DNA from: Taxawa tesnikishii (nom. ined.)
Taxonomy: Eukaryota; Ascomycota; Dothideomycetes; Dothideales
NCBI GenBank assembly: GCA_030247885.1
Contig: JAPDRO010000032.1
Span: forward strand, 1-25,424
Direction of reading: 5' to 3'
Length of the DNA stretch: 25,424 bases
Below are positions 10,184 to 20,478 of the stretch, piece after piece (within the stretch, counting starts at the first letter, position 1; every line of letters begins with the position of its first letter). The position numbers and the translations under genes are program-made. Below the pieces are notes generated by a model. That model had not been told where the DNA came from and ran no database searches. It saw only the letters and a program-made list of their open reading frames with translations.

Positions 10184-10198
10184 TCCGCGTACCGCGGA
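10184..10198. repeat. GC-rich mini-hairpin between trnA and trnF
   Basis: TCCGCG and CGCGGA form a perfect 6-bp stem around TAC, in a 34-base spacer. Twelve of 15 bases are part of the stem, and the GC content stands out in an otherwise AT-rich spacer. It resembles the small GC clusters known from yeast mitochondrial DNA; whether it is mobile cannot be judged from one copy. Confidence 0.5.
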
Positions 10199-10211
10199 AT
10201 ATTATATATTT

Positions 10212-10283
10212 TGGAGATATTAGGACTTGAGCCTAAAATTACGAAGTGCAAGTTCGTTGTTTTACCAGTTAAACTATAACCCC
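10212..10283 (-). tRNA. trnA: tRNA-Ala (UGC)
   Basis: Anticodon stem ACGAA/TTCGT is perfect around loop CTTGCAC, anticodon TGC. Acceptor GGGGTTA/TATCTCC has one G-U and one T-T mismatch. T-arm is TTAGG-CTCAAGT-CCTAA, with C in place of the usual first T of the loop. Confidence 0.92.
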
Positions 10284-10284
10284 T

Positions 10285-10364
10285 ATCCGAGAAACGATTC
10301 GAACGTTTACGATATTTATCAATAAATCTTAAGATTATCCTGTCTACCAATTCCAGCACTCGGA
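10285..10364 (-). tRNA. trnL(uaa): tRNA-Leu (UAA)
   Basis: Class II tRNA. Acceptor TCCGAGT/TCTCGGA has one mismatch at the inner pair; the anticodon loop is CTTAAGA, anticodon TAA, reading the very common UUA codon; T-arm ACG-TTCGAAT-CGT. One base separates it from trnA. Confidence 0.93.
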
Positions 10365-10461
10365 TTTTAATTAATCATTTAAATACAAATAAACTAAATA
10401 TTAATTAGCTAAACTATTTGCTCAATTTATGCTTAAATAGAATAAAAATTTATAAAATTTT

Positions 10462-10533
10462 TAAGACCTATGGGACTTGAACCCATATTATAACGATTAA
10501 AAGTCGCATGTTTTACCTTTAAACTAAAGTCTC
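10462..10533 (-). tRNA. trnK: tRNA-Lys (UUU)
   Basis: Acceptor GAGACTT/AGGTCTT uses G-U pairs; anticodon stem TGCGA/TCGTT closes loop CTTTTAA, anticodon TTT; T-stem ATGGG/CCCAT with loop TTCAAGT. It stands alone between rns and the twelve-tRNA cluster, and its 5' end touches a hairpin at 10534-10556. Confidence 0.94.
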
Positions 10534-10619
10534 TTTTTAGTTTAAAAAACTAAAAAAAAAGATGTTATTAAACCGGTATTTTTAGTTTAATAACGGTTTT
10601 TGGAGGATAAAATATCCTC
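10534..10619. repeat. three consecutive hairpins between trnK and the rns 3' end
   Basis: Three perfect inverted repeats follow one another: TTTTTAGTTT/AAACTAAAAA (534-543 with 547-556 of the 10 kb block, 3-base loop), GTTATTAAAC/GTTTAATAAC (10564-10573 with 10585-10594, 11-base loop) and GAGGATA/TATCCTC (10603-10609 with 10613-10619, 3-base loop). An alternative AAACCG/CGGTTT pairing competes with the second. The last may be the end of rns itself. A role in 3' processing or stability is inferred. Confidence 0.75.
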
Positions 10620-10624
10620 TTTCT

Positions 10625-12075
10625 TTTTAAGGATAATAATTCCCGTGCAATTTCCATTACACGAACCATATTTCGACTTAACACCAATTGAGGTCACACA
10701 TACGAAAATTACAAACTAAATAATATACTTCTAATTAAGTACAGTAAACATCAATTTGCAACCAAACTTATTGCACATACTCCTTTCAGCGCCTGACGAG
10801 TGGTTAGTACCTAGCTGAGATTAGATTCACCGTGACGATGGTGATTCACGATTACTAGTAATTCCTTATTCATGTAGTCGAGTTACAGACTACAATCCAT
10901 ATTATATCCAACTTTGGGGATTAGCTCCATTTCACAATATCGCATCCCTTTGTTAAGGCGTATGTGGCACGTCTATAGCCCACAGTATTTAGGCCATGAT
11001 GACTTGTCTTAATCCCTATTATCTGGTCCAATGTAGCGGCGAACCACTTTATGTATACAAATAAAGTGAGGGTTTTCGTTAATTAGAGGAGTTAACCAAA
11101 TCTCACGACATTAACTAAAGACAGCCGTGCAGCGCTTGTAACAATTTAATGTTATTCAAACTGTGGTAAGGTTTTTCGCGGATCATCGAATTAAATAACA
11201 TACTTCACTACTGGTTTCAGAAACGGTCTAATGATTTCAGTTTATATGTTGCCATATTACTCTTGAGGTGGAATGCTTACACTTTCATTTATAGACTAAA
11301 TATTATCTAGCCTATGACATTCATCATTTTCTGCTTGGACTACTAGGGTATCTAATCCTTATTGCTACCCAAGCCTTCGTCCCTCAACGTCAGTTTTTAC
11401 ATAGAAGGATGCCTTCGCCGACATCCGTCCTACCTGTATCAATGCATACCATTGCTCCTCAGGTAATTCGCCTCTTCACACATAAAACTCTAGGAAATTA
11501 GTCCCTACTATGGCTTGATTTCCCGTCTAGGTACCCTTTAAACCTAATAAAGATGACTAACACTAGTCTTCTACGTATTACCGCGACTGCTGGCACGTAA
11601 TTTGGTCAAGACTTATAGATAAAATATAGTCACTATCAGTATTTTATCTAGAACTTTATACGACTTATTCGTTTTTCGTTCCCCCAAATTGCTGGTTCAG
11701 TCATTAGACCATTGACCAATATTCCTCACTGCTGTACTAATACGCATTGGGGTTTTTTCAGACCCAATGTGGTCGATCGACCTCTCAGTCACGACTACCG
11801 GAACCCGAGCTAGATTTAACTATTACTCTTCCAGAATAAACTAACATCTCAAAGCGAAACTTTCTATTTCTTTATTATTTATAAGGGATCTTTTCTTCCT
11901 TACTTCAAGGCAGCTAGATTATTTTTACTCACCTGTACACCACTACTAACTATATTATATAAAATATATAATTAAATTAGTCGTTCGATTAGCATGTGTC
12001 AAGTACTTGGACAGCGTTCAATCAGAGCCATCATCAAACTCAATTTTCGTAGTATTTTGTCCACTACTGATAATA
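10625..12075 (-). rRNA. rns: small subunit rRNA
   Basis: The mitochondrial 16S-like rRNA. Minus-strand landmarks: near the 5' end TTTGATGATGGCTCTGATTG and GTCCAAGTACTTGACACATG (about 11992-12040); the 530 loop GTGCCAGCAGTCGCGGTAAT (11577-11596); GGATTAGATACCCTAGTAG (11340-11358); the decoding region ACCACTCGTCA (about 10795-10805); and GTTAAGTCGAAATATGGTTC near the 3' end. No intron is needed to explain the length, about 1.45 kb. Both ends are estimates, within about 20-40 bases. Confidence 0.95.
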
Positions 12076-12378
12076 CTTTCTTATTTTACTTTATTAAATT
12101 TTTAACTTATATAATTTAATATTTATTCAAATACCTTATCAGTAAGCTATTTAGTCTCATTTTCTGCAAACAAAGGGTCTTACGGTAAAATTGTCAAATT
12201 TGTAATTTTTTTCGATATAGTTTACTTTAGACTATTACGCATGAATAGATTATATTTTTTTCTATTATCTTGTGTTTATAGGTGTTATGTTATTTTTTAT
12301 AAATTTGCGGTAATATTTCTATTTTTTATAAAAATTTTAAATAAAAATAATTCTTTAAAAATAAAATTACTTTTTTAA
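12076..12378. other. spacer between cob and rns
   Basis: About 300 AT-rich bases without a recognisable gene, tRNA or strong hairpin. It separates the cob stop from the rns 5' end and would be the natural place for an rns promoter or processing site, but no motif was identified. Confidence 0.6.
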
Positions 12379-13542
12379 TTATTGTTTGTGTGTTACAGCT
12401 AAATCTATTAAACTATTTTCTAATAAAGTTATAAAAGGAACAATAATTAAAAAATGAGCAAAGTATAAAACAGTTGAGATTTGTCCAAATTCAATAAATG
12501 GAGTTTCAACGTGTTTTGCACCTAATTGCATTAATACTAAGAAATTAGCAACAAAAATATAGAATGCTATTTTACTTAAAGGTCTGAACTGTACTCCTCT
12601 TAATTTAGATAAATCAGTTATAGGCATAACCATTAATGCTAGAATTGCAGCAAACATAGCAATAACACCTAATAATTTGTTAGGTATAGATCTTAAAATA
12701 GCATAGAAAGGTAATAAGTATCATTCCGGAACAATAGCAGGTGGAGTTTGCATTGGATTAGCCATAACATAATTTTCACTATCACCTAACATATTAGGCA
12801 TGAAAAATACGAAAATTGATAAAACTATAAAAAATATAAATATTGTTATTAAATCTTTAAAGATAAAATAGGGTGCAAATGGTAAACGGTCATAATTTCC
12901 TGATATTCCTAATGGGTTTCCTGAACCACTTGAATCATGTAAAGTTATTAAATGCATTATTACTAATGCAGCTAAAACAAAAGGTAATAAGAAATGTAAT
13001 GCAAAGAATCTATTTAATGTAGCATTGTTAACACTAAACCCTCCTCAAATGAACTCTACTATATCTTGTCCTACTCAAGGGATAGCACTCATTAAATTAG
13101 TAATAACTGTAGCACCTCATAAACTCATTTGACCATATGGAAGAACATATCCCAAAAATGCGGTAGCCATCATTAATATGAATAATACTGTTCCTATTGT
13201 AAAAGTTAAGGTTCTTGGTGCTTTATATGACCCATAGTATAGATTTCTACCTATGTGTAAATACACTAAAAAGAAGAAAGCTGAAGCTGTATTAGAGTGT
13301 AAATAACGAACTAATCAACCATTATTTACGTCTCTCATAATATGTTCTACTGAATTAAATGCTTCTAATACACTAGGTGTATAGTGCATAGCTAATGTAA
13401 CACCTGTTACTATTTGTATTATTAAACATAGACCTAATAAAGATCCAAAGTTTCATAAATAACTTATATTAGCAGGTTGTGGTGAATCTATTACATATGA
13501 ATTTACTATTTTTAATAAAGGATGACTTTTTAAAATTCTCAT
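12379..13542 (-). CDS. cob: cytochrome b
   Basis: Central membrane subunit of complex III, which oxidises ubiquinol and carries two b hemes. It starts [14 protein letters not shown] at ATG 13542 and reads without interruption for 387 residues, the usual length. Visible motifs: [17 protein letters not shown], the heme-ligand helices around RFFALHF and [22 protein letters not shown] with glycine at the position of the well-known quinone-site Gly143, and the Qo-site PEWY (about residue 271-274, Trp encoded by TGA). It is one of three protein genes here with no frame slip, and has no intron. trnP lies 350 bases upstream and rns follows downstream. Confidence 0.98.
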
Positions 13543-13891
13543 TTTATTTATAGTATTAATTAGGTTATTATTTATTTTTTTATCAATATTTTTTATATGT
13601 GTTTTAAATTAATTTTATCGTACAGAATCAAAAAAGTTAGGTAAATAAAAGGTAAGATTATTAACACGAGATACAAGTGGAATATTTTTATAGTTTTATT
13701 CTTTATTTTCTATATTAACTATATAAATAATTGTTATATTTAACTATACCGTATATGTATTCGTGTATAAAAAACATATATCTTATTATTAAAAGAATTT
13801 TTTGTGGTAATTTTTTTACCTATTAATATAAATTTTTGCAGATATAACATGCTTTTATGTAACGTACAAATATAGGAAACAATCATATTCG
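13543..13891. other. spacer between trnP and cob
   Basis: These 349 bases are AT-rich and hold no gene that I can recognise. A minus-strand open frame entering from trnP ends within it but has no family resemblance. This is the leader of cob and probably carries its translation-control sequences; no specific site was identified. Confidence 0.6.
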
Positions 13892-13963
13892 TCGGGGCAC
13901 TCAGATTTGAACTGAGAAACTTCTCGACCCAAACAAGACACCTAACCACCCGGCACTACCCCG
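13892..13963 (-). tRNA. trnP: tRNA-Pro (UGG)
   Basis: Acceptor CGGGGTA/TGCCCCG, anticodon stem TCTTG/CGAGA with loop TTTGGGT, anticodon TGG; T-stem CTCAG/CTGAG with loop TTCAAAT. Last of the Gly-Asp-Ser-Trp-Ile-Ser-Pro run. Confidence 0.95.
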
Positions 13964-13969
13964 TTATTA

Positions 13970-14055
13970 CAGAGAATATCCGATTCGAACGGATGTGATT
14001 ATGTAAACCAAATAAGTTTCAAGCTTATCACCTTAAACCACTCAGTCAATTCTCT
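13970..14055 (-). tRNA. trnS(uga): tRNA-Ser (UGA)
   Basis: Class II tRNA. Acceptor AGAGAAT/ATTCTCT is perfect; anticodon stem ATAAG/CTTAT closes loop CTTGAAA, anticodon TGA, reading UCN; long variable arm; T-stem ATCCG/CGGAT with loop TTCGAAT. Confidence 0.95.
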
Positions 14056-14063
14056 TAAACAGC

Positions 14064-14135
14064 TGATTCTTCCAAGACTTGAACTTGAATAACATCCTTA
14101 TCAAGAACACACTTTACCGGTTAAGTTAAAGAACC
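14064..14135 (-). tRNA. trnI: tRNA-Ile (GAU)
   Basis: Acceptor GGTTCTT/AAGAATC, loop TTGATAA, anticodon GAT. The anticodon stem TGTTC/GGATG depends largely on G-U pairs. T-stem CAAG/CTTG with loop TTCAAGT. It should read AUU and AUC but not AUA. Confidence 0.9.
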
Positions 14136-14146
14136 TAAATATTTGA

Positions 14147-14218
14147 CAAGAGCACTCAGACTTGAACTGAGAACTTGAAGTTTGAAGCTTCTCATTTTAC
14201 CAATTTAACTATACTCTT
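14147..14218 (-). tRNA. trnW: tRNA-Trp (UCA)
   Basis: Loop CTTCAAA gives anticodon TCA, which reads both UGA and UGG, the molecular basis for TGA as Trp in this genome. Acceptor AAGAGTA/TGCTCTT has one G-U; the anticodon stem AGAAG/CTTCA has an outer A-A mismatch; T-stem CTCAG/CTGAG with loop TTCAAGT. Confidence 0.94.
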
Positions 14219-14226
14219 TAACTTTT

Positions 14227-14306
14227 CGGAAAAGAGGCGACTCGAACGCCCAGGTGTGAAACACAATATTTAGCAAATATCTTACCCTACCAATAGCAAC
14301 TTTTCC
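14227..14306 (-). tRNA. trnS(gcu): tRNA-Ser (GCU)
   Basis: Class II tRNA with variable arm GTGTTTCACAC. Acceptor GGAAAAG/CTTTTCC is perfect; loop TTGCTAA, anticodon GCT, reading AGU/AGC; T-stem GGGCG/CGCCT with loop TTCGAGT. Confidence 0.94.
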
Positions 14307-14317
14307 TTTTATATATA

Positions 14318-14390
14318 CGAGTTAGGTCGGCTTCGATCCGACATGATTTTCCTCGACAAGGAAAGATTTTACCAATTAAACTACTAACTC
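14318..14390 (-). tRNA. trnD: tRNA-Asp (GUC)
   Basis: Acceptor GAGTTAG/CTAACTC is perfect; anticodon stem TTTCC/GGAAA closes loop TTGTCGA, anticodon GTC; T-stem GTCGG/CCGAC with loop ATCGAAG. It directly abuts trnG. Confidence 0.95.
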
Positions 14391-14461
14391 TGTGGCCAGT
14401 CGAATTCGAATCGACACTCTTCGTGTGGAAGACGAACAGTCTACCATTAACTTATAGCCAC
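14391..14461 (-). tRNA. trnG: tRNA-Gly (UCC)
   Basis: Acceptor GTGGCTA/TGGCCAC has one T-G pair; anticodon stem TTCGT/ACGAA closes loop CTTCCAC, anticodon TCC; T-stem GTCGA/TCGAC. First of the seven-tRNA run upstream of cob. The 297 bases between it and the atp6 stop hold nothing recognisable. Confidence 0.95.
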
Positions 14462-14758
14462 TTTTAAATAAAAATTAAGTAATCTTATATTATTTATTAG
14501 GTTAAATTTTACATTTTTGATTTTTATTTAAATAATTTTTGGTTATATTTAAGCGGCTTCTTGTTAAATAGCATCTCACTAAATAAAGCAAAATATATAA
14601 AATTGTTCGTTCTTTTACTTTTGTAAAATTTTTATTTTCTGTTAAAAAAAATTATTTTTTGTTATAATAATATAAACATATATTTAATTTGCTATTGACT
14701 TTCCTAAGTAATTAATACTTCATGCTATATATGTAACACAAAAATTATTATTAATATA

Positions 14759-15534
14759 TTAATGTAATTCTAAACCGTCTTTTATATAAGAAGAAGATAA
14801 TACCACAAAAACTTGTGCTTGAATAAATGCAATAGCTAACTCTAATCCAGAGAATGCTATAATAAATGCTAAAGGTATTAAACCTAAGAAGAAATAAATT
14901 AATCCTTTGCTTATAATATTATAAGTGAATCCTGATAAAATATTTAATAACATATGACCACTTAAAATATTTGCGGCTAATCTTAATCCTAATGATACAT
15001 TTCTAGATAAGTATGAAATGAATTCGATTAAAACTAATAAAGGTAATAATGCTAAAGGACAACCTGAAGGTACAAATAATGAAAAAATTTAAAAGCATGT
15101 ATTTGGAATCCTAAAATTGTTGCACCTATAACTATTGTAAAACTAATAGAAAACGTTAAGATAAAATGAGATGTAGGCGCAAAACTATAAGGAACCATAC
15201 CTACTAAATTATTTATTAATATATATATAAATAACGCACTTATTAAAGGAAAAAACATTTGTCCTTTGTTTGCATTTATTTGGTTTGTTACTATACTGTA
15301 GACAGTTGCGTAAATAGATTCCATTGATAATGATCAATGGTTTGGAGTAGTTATTTCGTAATTTGTTGCTAAGTTATACAACATAAATATAATAAAAGTT
15401 GTTATAATTAAATACAAACCTATGTTTGTTAAAGAGATTTGTATGTTACCTAATAAATCAGCTTTCAAACTAAAAAGATTTCTTATTGTAAATTGGTCTA
15501 AAGGACTGCTAGTTCAGATTGGTAATGTGTTCAT
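14759..15534 (-). CDS. atp6: ATP synthase subunit 6, one frame slip
   Basis: Subunit a of the Fo sector, which forms the proton half-channels against the c-ring. It starts MNTLPIWTSSPLDQFTIRNL at ATG 15534; fungal proteins of this type usually lose a short N-terminal leader. Conserved blocks: NNLVGMVPYSFAPTSHF, then SRNVSLGLRLAANILSGH with the essential arginine, and the C-terminal LAIAFIQAQVFVVLSSSYIKD. One base is short at A6 15082-15087 (HAFKFFSLFVPSGCP). Corrected length is 777 bases, 258 residues, usual for fungi. It lies downstream of nad3 and far from atp8, unlike the common atp8-atp6 pair. Confidence 0.96.
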
Positions 15535-15764
15535 TTCTTTTTTTAGTGTATCATTTTATTTTTTTACTGATCTATATCAAAAAATATAAATTATAAGTAT
15601 GAAATACCAAACTACATTAGTACGTAGAGCTCTCCCCATTTTAACTATCTCGCTTTATGTTATAACGAGTATATGTTTCTAGCTTGAGCCTTTTTGTCTC
15701 TCACTTTCAATAAAACTTTCTTATTTTTAATTTAATAAATTTTTATTGAAAATTTATTAAATTG

Positions 15765-16167
15765 CTATTTAATATAAATTGTTTGTTTTCAGGTTTTTAA
15801 TTGTAAATTACTCATCTGTCTACTTTCAATTTTTAAAGCATTTTTACCTAACTCAAAGGCAAAACCTAAAGTTAATACAAGGAAAAATACTAACATTATT
15901 ACTAAACCATATATACCATTTGTATATGCACTTACCACATAAGGGTAAACTAATAATATTTCTAAATCAAATAATAAAAATAATAGAGCAAATATAAAGA
16001 AAGATATACTGAATTGTGTTCTATTCTGTCCTAAGAAAGAATGAAAACCACATTCAAAAGCACTATCTTTTTCTTGATAAGGATTGTGTGGAGATAATAA
16101 TATATTAATTCCTAACAATATAAAAGCTAATATCGGTATAAAAATAAAAAAAAGTTAAACTTGTCAT
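15765..16167 (-). CDS. nad3: NADH dehydrogenase subunit 3, one frame slip
   Basis: Small membrane subunit ND3 of complex I. Recognised by SPHNPYQEKDSAFECGFHSF with the conserved loop cysteine in FECGFHSF (the active/deactive-switch region), then QNRTQFSISFFIFALLFLLF, DLEILLVYPY and ELGKNALKI. The proposed start is ATG 16167, MTSLTF, which requires the A8 run 16146-16153 to be one base too long (or two too short); downstream the frame is open. The C terminus reads through a TGA (Trp) to TAG at 15767-15765, giving about 133 residues. In most relatives nad3 directly follows nad2; here it lies between nad1 and atp6. Confidence 0.93.
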
Positions 16168-16258
16168 GTTATATATGTTATATTTTTTAAGTGACTTGTT
16201 GGTTAATGTTTCTACTTGAAATATTTAGTGTTTTTCATTGTATGTTTTTCAATAAAAT

Positions 16259-17322
16259 TTAAACAATAAAAAAATTAGTTGGTACTATATGAAGACCCAA
16301 AACAATACATGGCATGATTACTATGAATGCAATAATAATTGGTAATAAAACAGTTCAACAAACTGACATTAATTGATCAAAACGTATTCTAGGGAAAGAA
16401 GCTCTAACTCATATAAATGTAAAGATCATTAAACAAGTTTTTAAACCTAAAGTAAGACTAGTAATTAGTCCCTCTAAAGATATATTTAAAATATTAATAT
16501 CCATATAAGTATTTGTCCCAAAAAAATTAATTCAATTCATAACAAAATCCAATGAAATTATATTTAAATAACCTCCTAAAAATAAAATACTATTTAAAAC
16601 ACAAATTAATACAATACTAGCATATTCAGCTAAAAAGAAGAATACAAAAATACTAGCTGAATGTTCTGTCATGAACCCTGAAACTAATTCTGACTCTGCT
16701 TCTGCTAGATCAAAAGGTGCTCTATTTGTTTCTGCTATCGCTCCTATAAAAATATTATAAAAACAGGTAGTAATGGAATTAAAAAATAAATTACTCTTTG
16801 TGCTTCTACATTACCTGTTAAATTTAAATTTCCTGATAACAAAAGTACTAATAAAATAGCGGAACTTAAAATTAGTTCATAACTTATTAATTGTGCAGTA
16901 CTTCTCAGTGATCCAAGAAAAGCATATTTAGAATTAGCAGATCAACCAGCTAATAATATTCCATAAGTTGAAAGAGATGATACAGCTAGCATATATAATA
17001 TACCTAAAGGTAAATCTCCTATAGTTAAACCTGGTCCGTATGGTATTACTGCATAACCTAATAGTGAAAAGATTAAGGTAATTAAAGGACCTAAAAAGAA
17101 TAAAATTAAATTAGCTTGAGTTGGTGATACACATTCTTTCAACAAAAGTTTTAAAGCATCAGCAAATGCTTGTAATAAACCATAGTAACCTACTGCATTA
17201 GGACCTAATCTTCTTTGCATACTAGCCATAGTTTTTCTTTCAGCTACGGTTGTAAAAGCTACAACTAATAAAGCCGGAACTACTACCAAAACGACTTCAA
17301 TTATTGATATTAAGGTTTGCAT
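16259..17322 (-). CDS. nad1: NADH dehydrogenase subunit 1, one frame slip
   Basis: ND1 forms the quinone-binding channel at the base of complex I. The sequence shows [20 protein letters not shown] and [19 protein letters not shown] near the N terminus, then [18 protein letters not shown] (the conserved quinone-cavity loop) and [19 protein letters not shown], followed by FDQLM. It starts at ATG 17322 and ends TNFFIV, TAA. One base is short in A5 16748-16752, just before the [13 protein letters not shown] block. The corrected length is 1065 bases, 354 residues. It follows atp8 after about 150 bases. Confidence 0.96.
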
Positions 17323-17470
17323 ATTTACATTTATTAAAATTTAATTAAATTTTAATATTTTTTATTCTATTAAATTAATTAATATAAAAAGATAACTTTG
17401 TTATTCTTTAATTTTTATATAACGTCATTCTTGGTTTGTTTTACCAAATTTAGCAAAAAAACTAATTAAA

Positions 17471-17616
17471 TTATAAGCTATTTATGTGTAAACGTGTTTT
17501 AAACAAACGCACAAATCTAGGTAATAAATACTTAGAAAAGATATATATTATTATAGTTAATAAGGCAAAATTAAATAATACTTGGTTTACGAAAAAAAAG
17601 GTATAAGTTGTGGCAT
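17471..17616 (-). CDS. atp8: ATP synthase subunit 8, one frame slip
   Basis: Subunit 8 (A6L) of the Fo stator, one transmembrane helix. It starts MPQLIPFF at ATG 17616, the family hallmark. After restoring one base to the A8 run 17592-17599 the frame continues VNQVLFNFALLT, then IYIFSKYLLPRFVRLFKTRL with the positively charged tail, and ends HINSL, TAA. The corrected length is 147 bases, 48 residues, exactly the usual size. Short length plus the slip hide it from a simple open-frame search. It sits between cox3 and nad1, separated from atp6 by two genes. Confidence 0.93.
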
Positions 17617-17755
17617 ATTTTTATATAAAATTTTTATAAAATCATTGTCTTTATATCATTAAAAAAATAGAGTTTACTTAGAAACTTTATAAACTATTAA
17701 ACCTAAAATAAGGTATGATTATCGTTAAATTATAATATTTATTTTCAGGTTAAAT

Positions 17756-18562
17756 TTAATAACCTCAATAATATACAGAAATGTATAAGAATAATCATAC
17801 AACATCAACAAAATGTCAGTATAAAATGGCAGATTCAAGACCTAAATGATGATTTTCAGTTAGATGATATGCTAACAAACGTCATAATCCTACAGCTAAA
17901 AAGCCGTACCAATTATCACATGTAGACCATGAAATCCTGTTCCAAAATAAAAACAAGATGAATATGTTCCATCTGAAATAGTAAATGAAGAAACAGTGTA
18001 TTCCACAAATTGAAAGGCGGTAAAAATAACAGCTAAAATAATAGTATATAATAGACCATAAAGTGCCCCACTTCTATTGTTTTGTATTAGAGAATGATGA
18101 CAGTAAGTTACAGTAACACCAGAAGACAATAATATTACAGTGTTTAACAAAGGTAATTCAAAAGGATTAATAGATTCTATACCTAAAGGGGTCATTTAGC
18201 TCCTAATTCCACTGTAGGTGATAAGGCACTGTGGAAAAATGATCAGAATATGGCTAAAAAAATAATGCTTCAGATACTATGAATAAAGCAACACCCATAT
18301 TTATTCCTCTTTGAACAGCTAAAGTGTGGTTTCCTAAGTAAGTTGCTTCGTTTATTACATCTCTGAATCATAAACCCATTGCATATATTAAACTTATTAT
18401 TCCTGCAAATAAGATGTTTAATGCTTTAGAAAAACTATGAAAAGTTAATACCGCACTTAAAGTTACGGTGAATAAGGTTGCACTTGTATACAAAGGTCAA
18501 GGGCTAGGTGATACAAGATGGAAGGGATGAGCTTGAAAATTACTTCTTGATAAGTTTGTCAT
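17756..18562 (-). CDS. cox3: cytochrome c oxidase subunit 3, three frame slips
   Basis: Seven-helix core subunit of complex IV. It starts [20 protein letters not shown], then [66 protein letters not shown] and ends [19 protein letters not shown] is Trp repeatedly. Three single bases are missing: A7 18256-18262 (after SEALFF), G4 18188-18191 (WPPLGI) and A5 17898-17902 (GTAFLAVGLW). The corrected length is 810 bases and 269 residues, exactly the usual. The G4 slip is one of the few outside an A/T run. atp8 follows downstream. Confidence 0.95.
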
Positions 18563-18724
18563 CTTTTTATCATTATTGTTTTATTTAAATTTAATACCCA
18601 TTTTTTATAAATTGCATTTTTATTTTTATTAATTTTTTAATTTAAAAATTACTGTATTAAATATTATTTGCAGAGTGATTTATTAAAGAAAGAAGATCAC
18701 ACAGATTTAATATTTCATTAGGTG

Positions 18725-20273
18725 TTAAAATAAAAATACTATGGCTAAATTTAAAATTCCTAATGTAACAGAAAAAATATTTGATAAGGAAATTTCTACA
18801 TAAATATAAGATTTTTTGTATTCTGGATTTTCAAAATATATCGTTTTTATAACACTTAAATAATAAACCGCACCTATAACACTAGCTAGTACTGCTACTA
18901 AAACCAATAAAATTTTTCCATTATCTAGTGCACTAGATAAAACCATTAATTTTCCAAAAAACCAACTAAAGGAGGTAATCCTATGAATGAAAACATAGTT
19001 ATAACTAGACCAAGTGATAACGCAGGATTAATTGTAAAATATCCTTTTAATTGATTTATTAATTGTATAGGACTGTTATTTTTTCCGATAAATTGTTGAA
19101 CTCTACTGTATTTGTATAATATAAATATAAATTAAAGCCCATAGCTATTACTAACATGAAAGCGTTTAAATTTGTTAATATATATTGTATAATATAAAAT
19201 AAAAATGCTTGATATGATTCTAAGGTATGTACTATTAAAGCAAGTAAAATAAAACCTATATGGCTTATAGTACTGTAAGCCAACAATCTTTTTATTCTTA
19301 CTTGAGTTAAACCTAATATAGTTCCTATTACTAATGAAAAAAACAACTCATTGATAAACTAGTAGTTCAAGAATAAAATTGGGTAGTTGAATGTAGTAAA
19401 GAACTAGTATAATGCACTAATTCTAAAAACAAGATTAAGATAGCAACTTTACCTAAAATTGCTATAAATGTTGTAACTATCGTTGGGACACCATCATATA
19501 CATCTGGTGATCATCAATGGAACGGTGCTGCCCCTATTTTAAATAGTAAACCTACGGATATCAATAATAAACTATAAAAGAAATATGTATGATTATATCA
19601 GGTTGAGTAATATGCGTATTTTTCAGAGTCAGATATTATAGAATAAATTCCGTCTAAATTAGTTAAACCAGAATTTGCGTATATTAGAGCAATACCTAAC
19701 AATATAAAACATGAAGAAAGACCTCCTAATAAGAAATAAGTTAAGGCAGAACCTGTTGAAGATTCAGAATTTCTATGTAAAGAAGATATTATATATAAAC
19801 TAAAACTTTGTAATTCTATACACAAATAAATAGAAGCTAAATCTGCACTAGATATTAATAAAGCTGCTCCGCTTATTACAAATAAAATAATTAAAGCGTA
19901 CTCTATTATAGTAAATTGTTCAGATACTTTATTAATTATGCTCACATATTGTTTTACATTACTAGATAATGTATTTAACATGGATACAGAATCCCCTATA
20001 TATTTTTTCTAGGATAAAACGCCGTCATAAGTAAAATTAATAAACTAACTATCAAAATAAATATTTGAAAGCATTGAACTATAGGAGTTATATTAAATAA
20101 TCCTCCATATAAACCTATACCTTTTTCCAAGTAAGTTATATGAAAACTAGTTAATGCAGATAATAAACTGTAAAAATTATAATTAGCCCTACACGGCTAT
20201 ATAAAATAGATGTATCGGGTCTAATACTTAATCCATTTGAAAATAATAAAAGTGAAAGAAATAATAAAATCAT
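18725..20273 (-). CDS. nad2: NADH dehydrogenase subunit 2, five frame slips
   Basis: Antiporter-like membrane subunit ND2 of complex I. It starts [19 protein letters not shown] at ATG 20273. Conserved parts: [70 protein letters not shown] and [16 protein letters not shown]; stop TAA at 18727-18725. Five runs each lack one base: A5 20172-20176, T6 20003-20008, A7 19337-19343, T6 19079-19084 and A6 18956-18961. Adding all five gives 1554 bases, exactly 518 codons, which supports the reconstruction. It is the most fragmented gene in the window. Downstream comes cox3, not nad3. Confidence 0.94.
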
Positions 20274-20478
20274 TTTTTTTTTTAGGTTTTACTATAGAAA
20301 ATTTTGTACTTAATTTTTTATACACGAGATAAGTTATTACTTATATTAACTAATGGGTTTTAAATAAATAACATAATCAGTAAATTTTATACTCTTATTA
20401 TAATAAATTATTACTAATAGACCTGAAATTAACTAAATTCTATATCATTAGTATAAGATTAATCTACTGATATTTAGA

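Noticed and set aside
15779-15997. 72-codon open frame on the plus strand
   Set aside because: It is the antisense shadow of nad3 and has no family resemblance; all recognised genes are on the minus strand.
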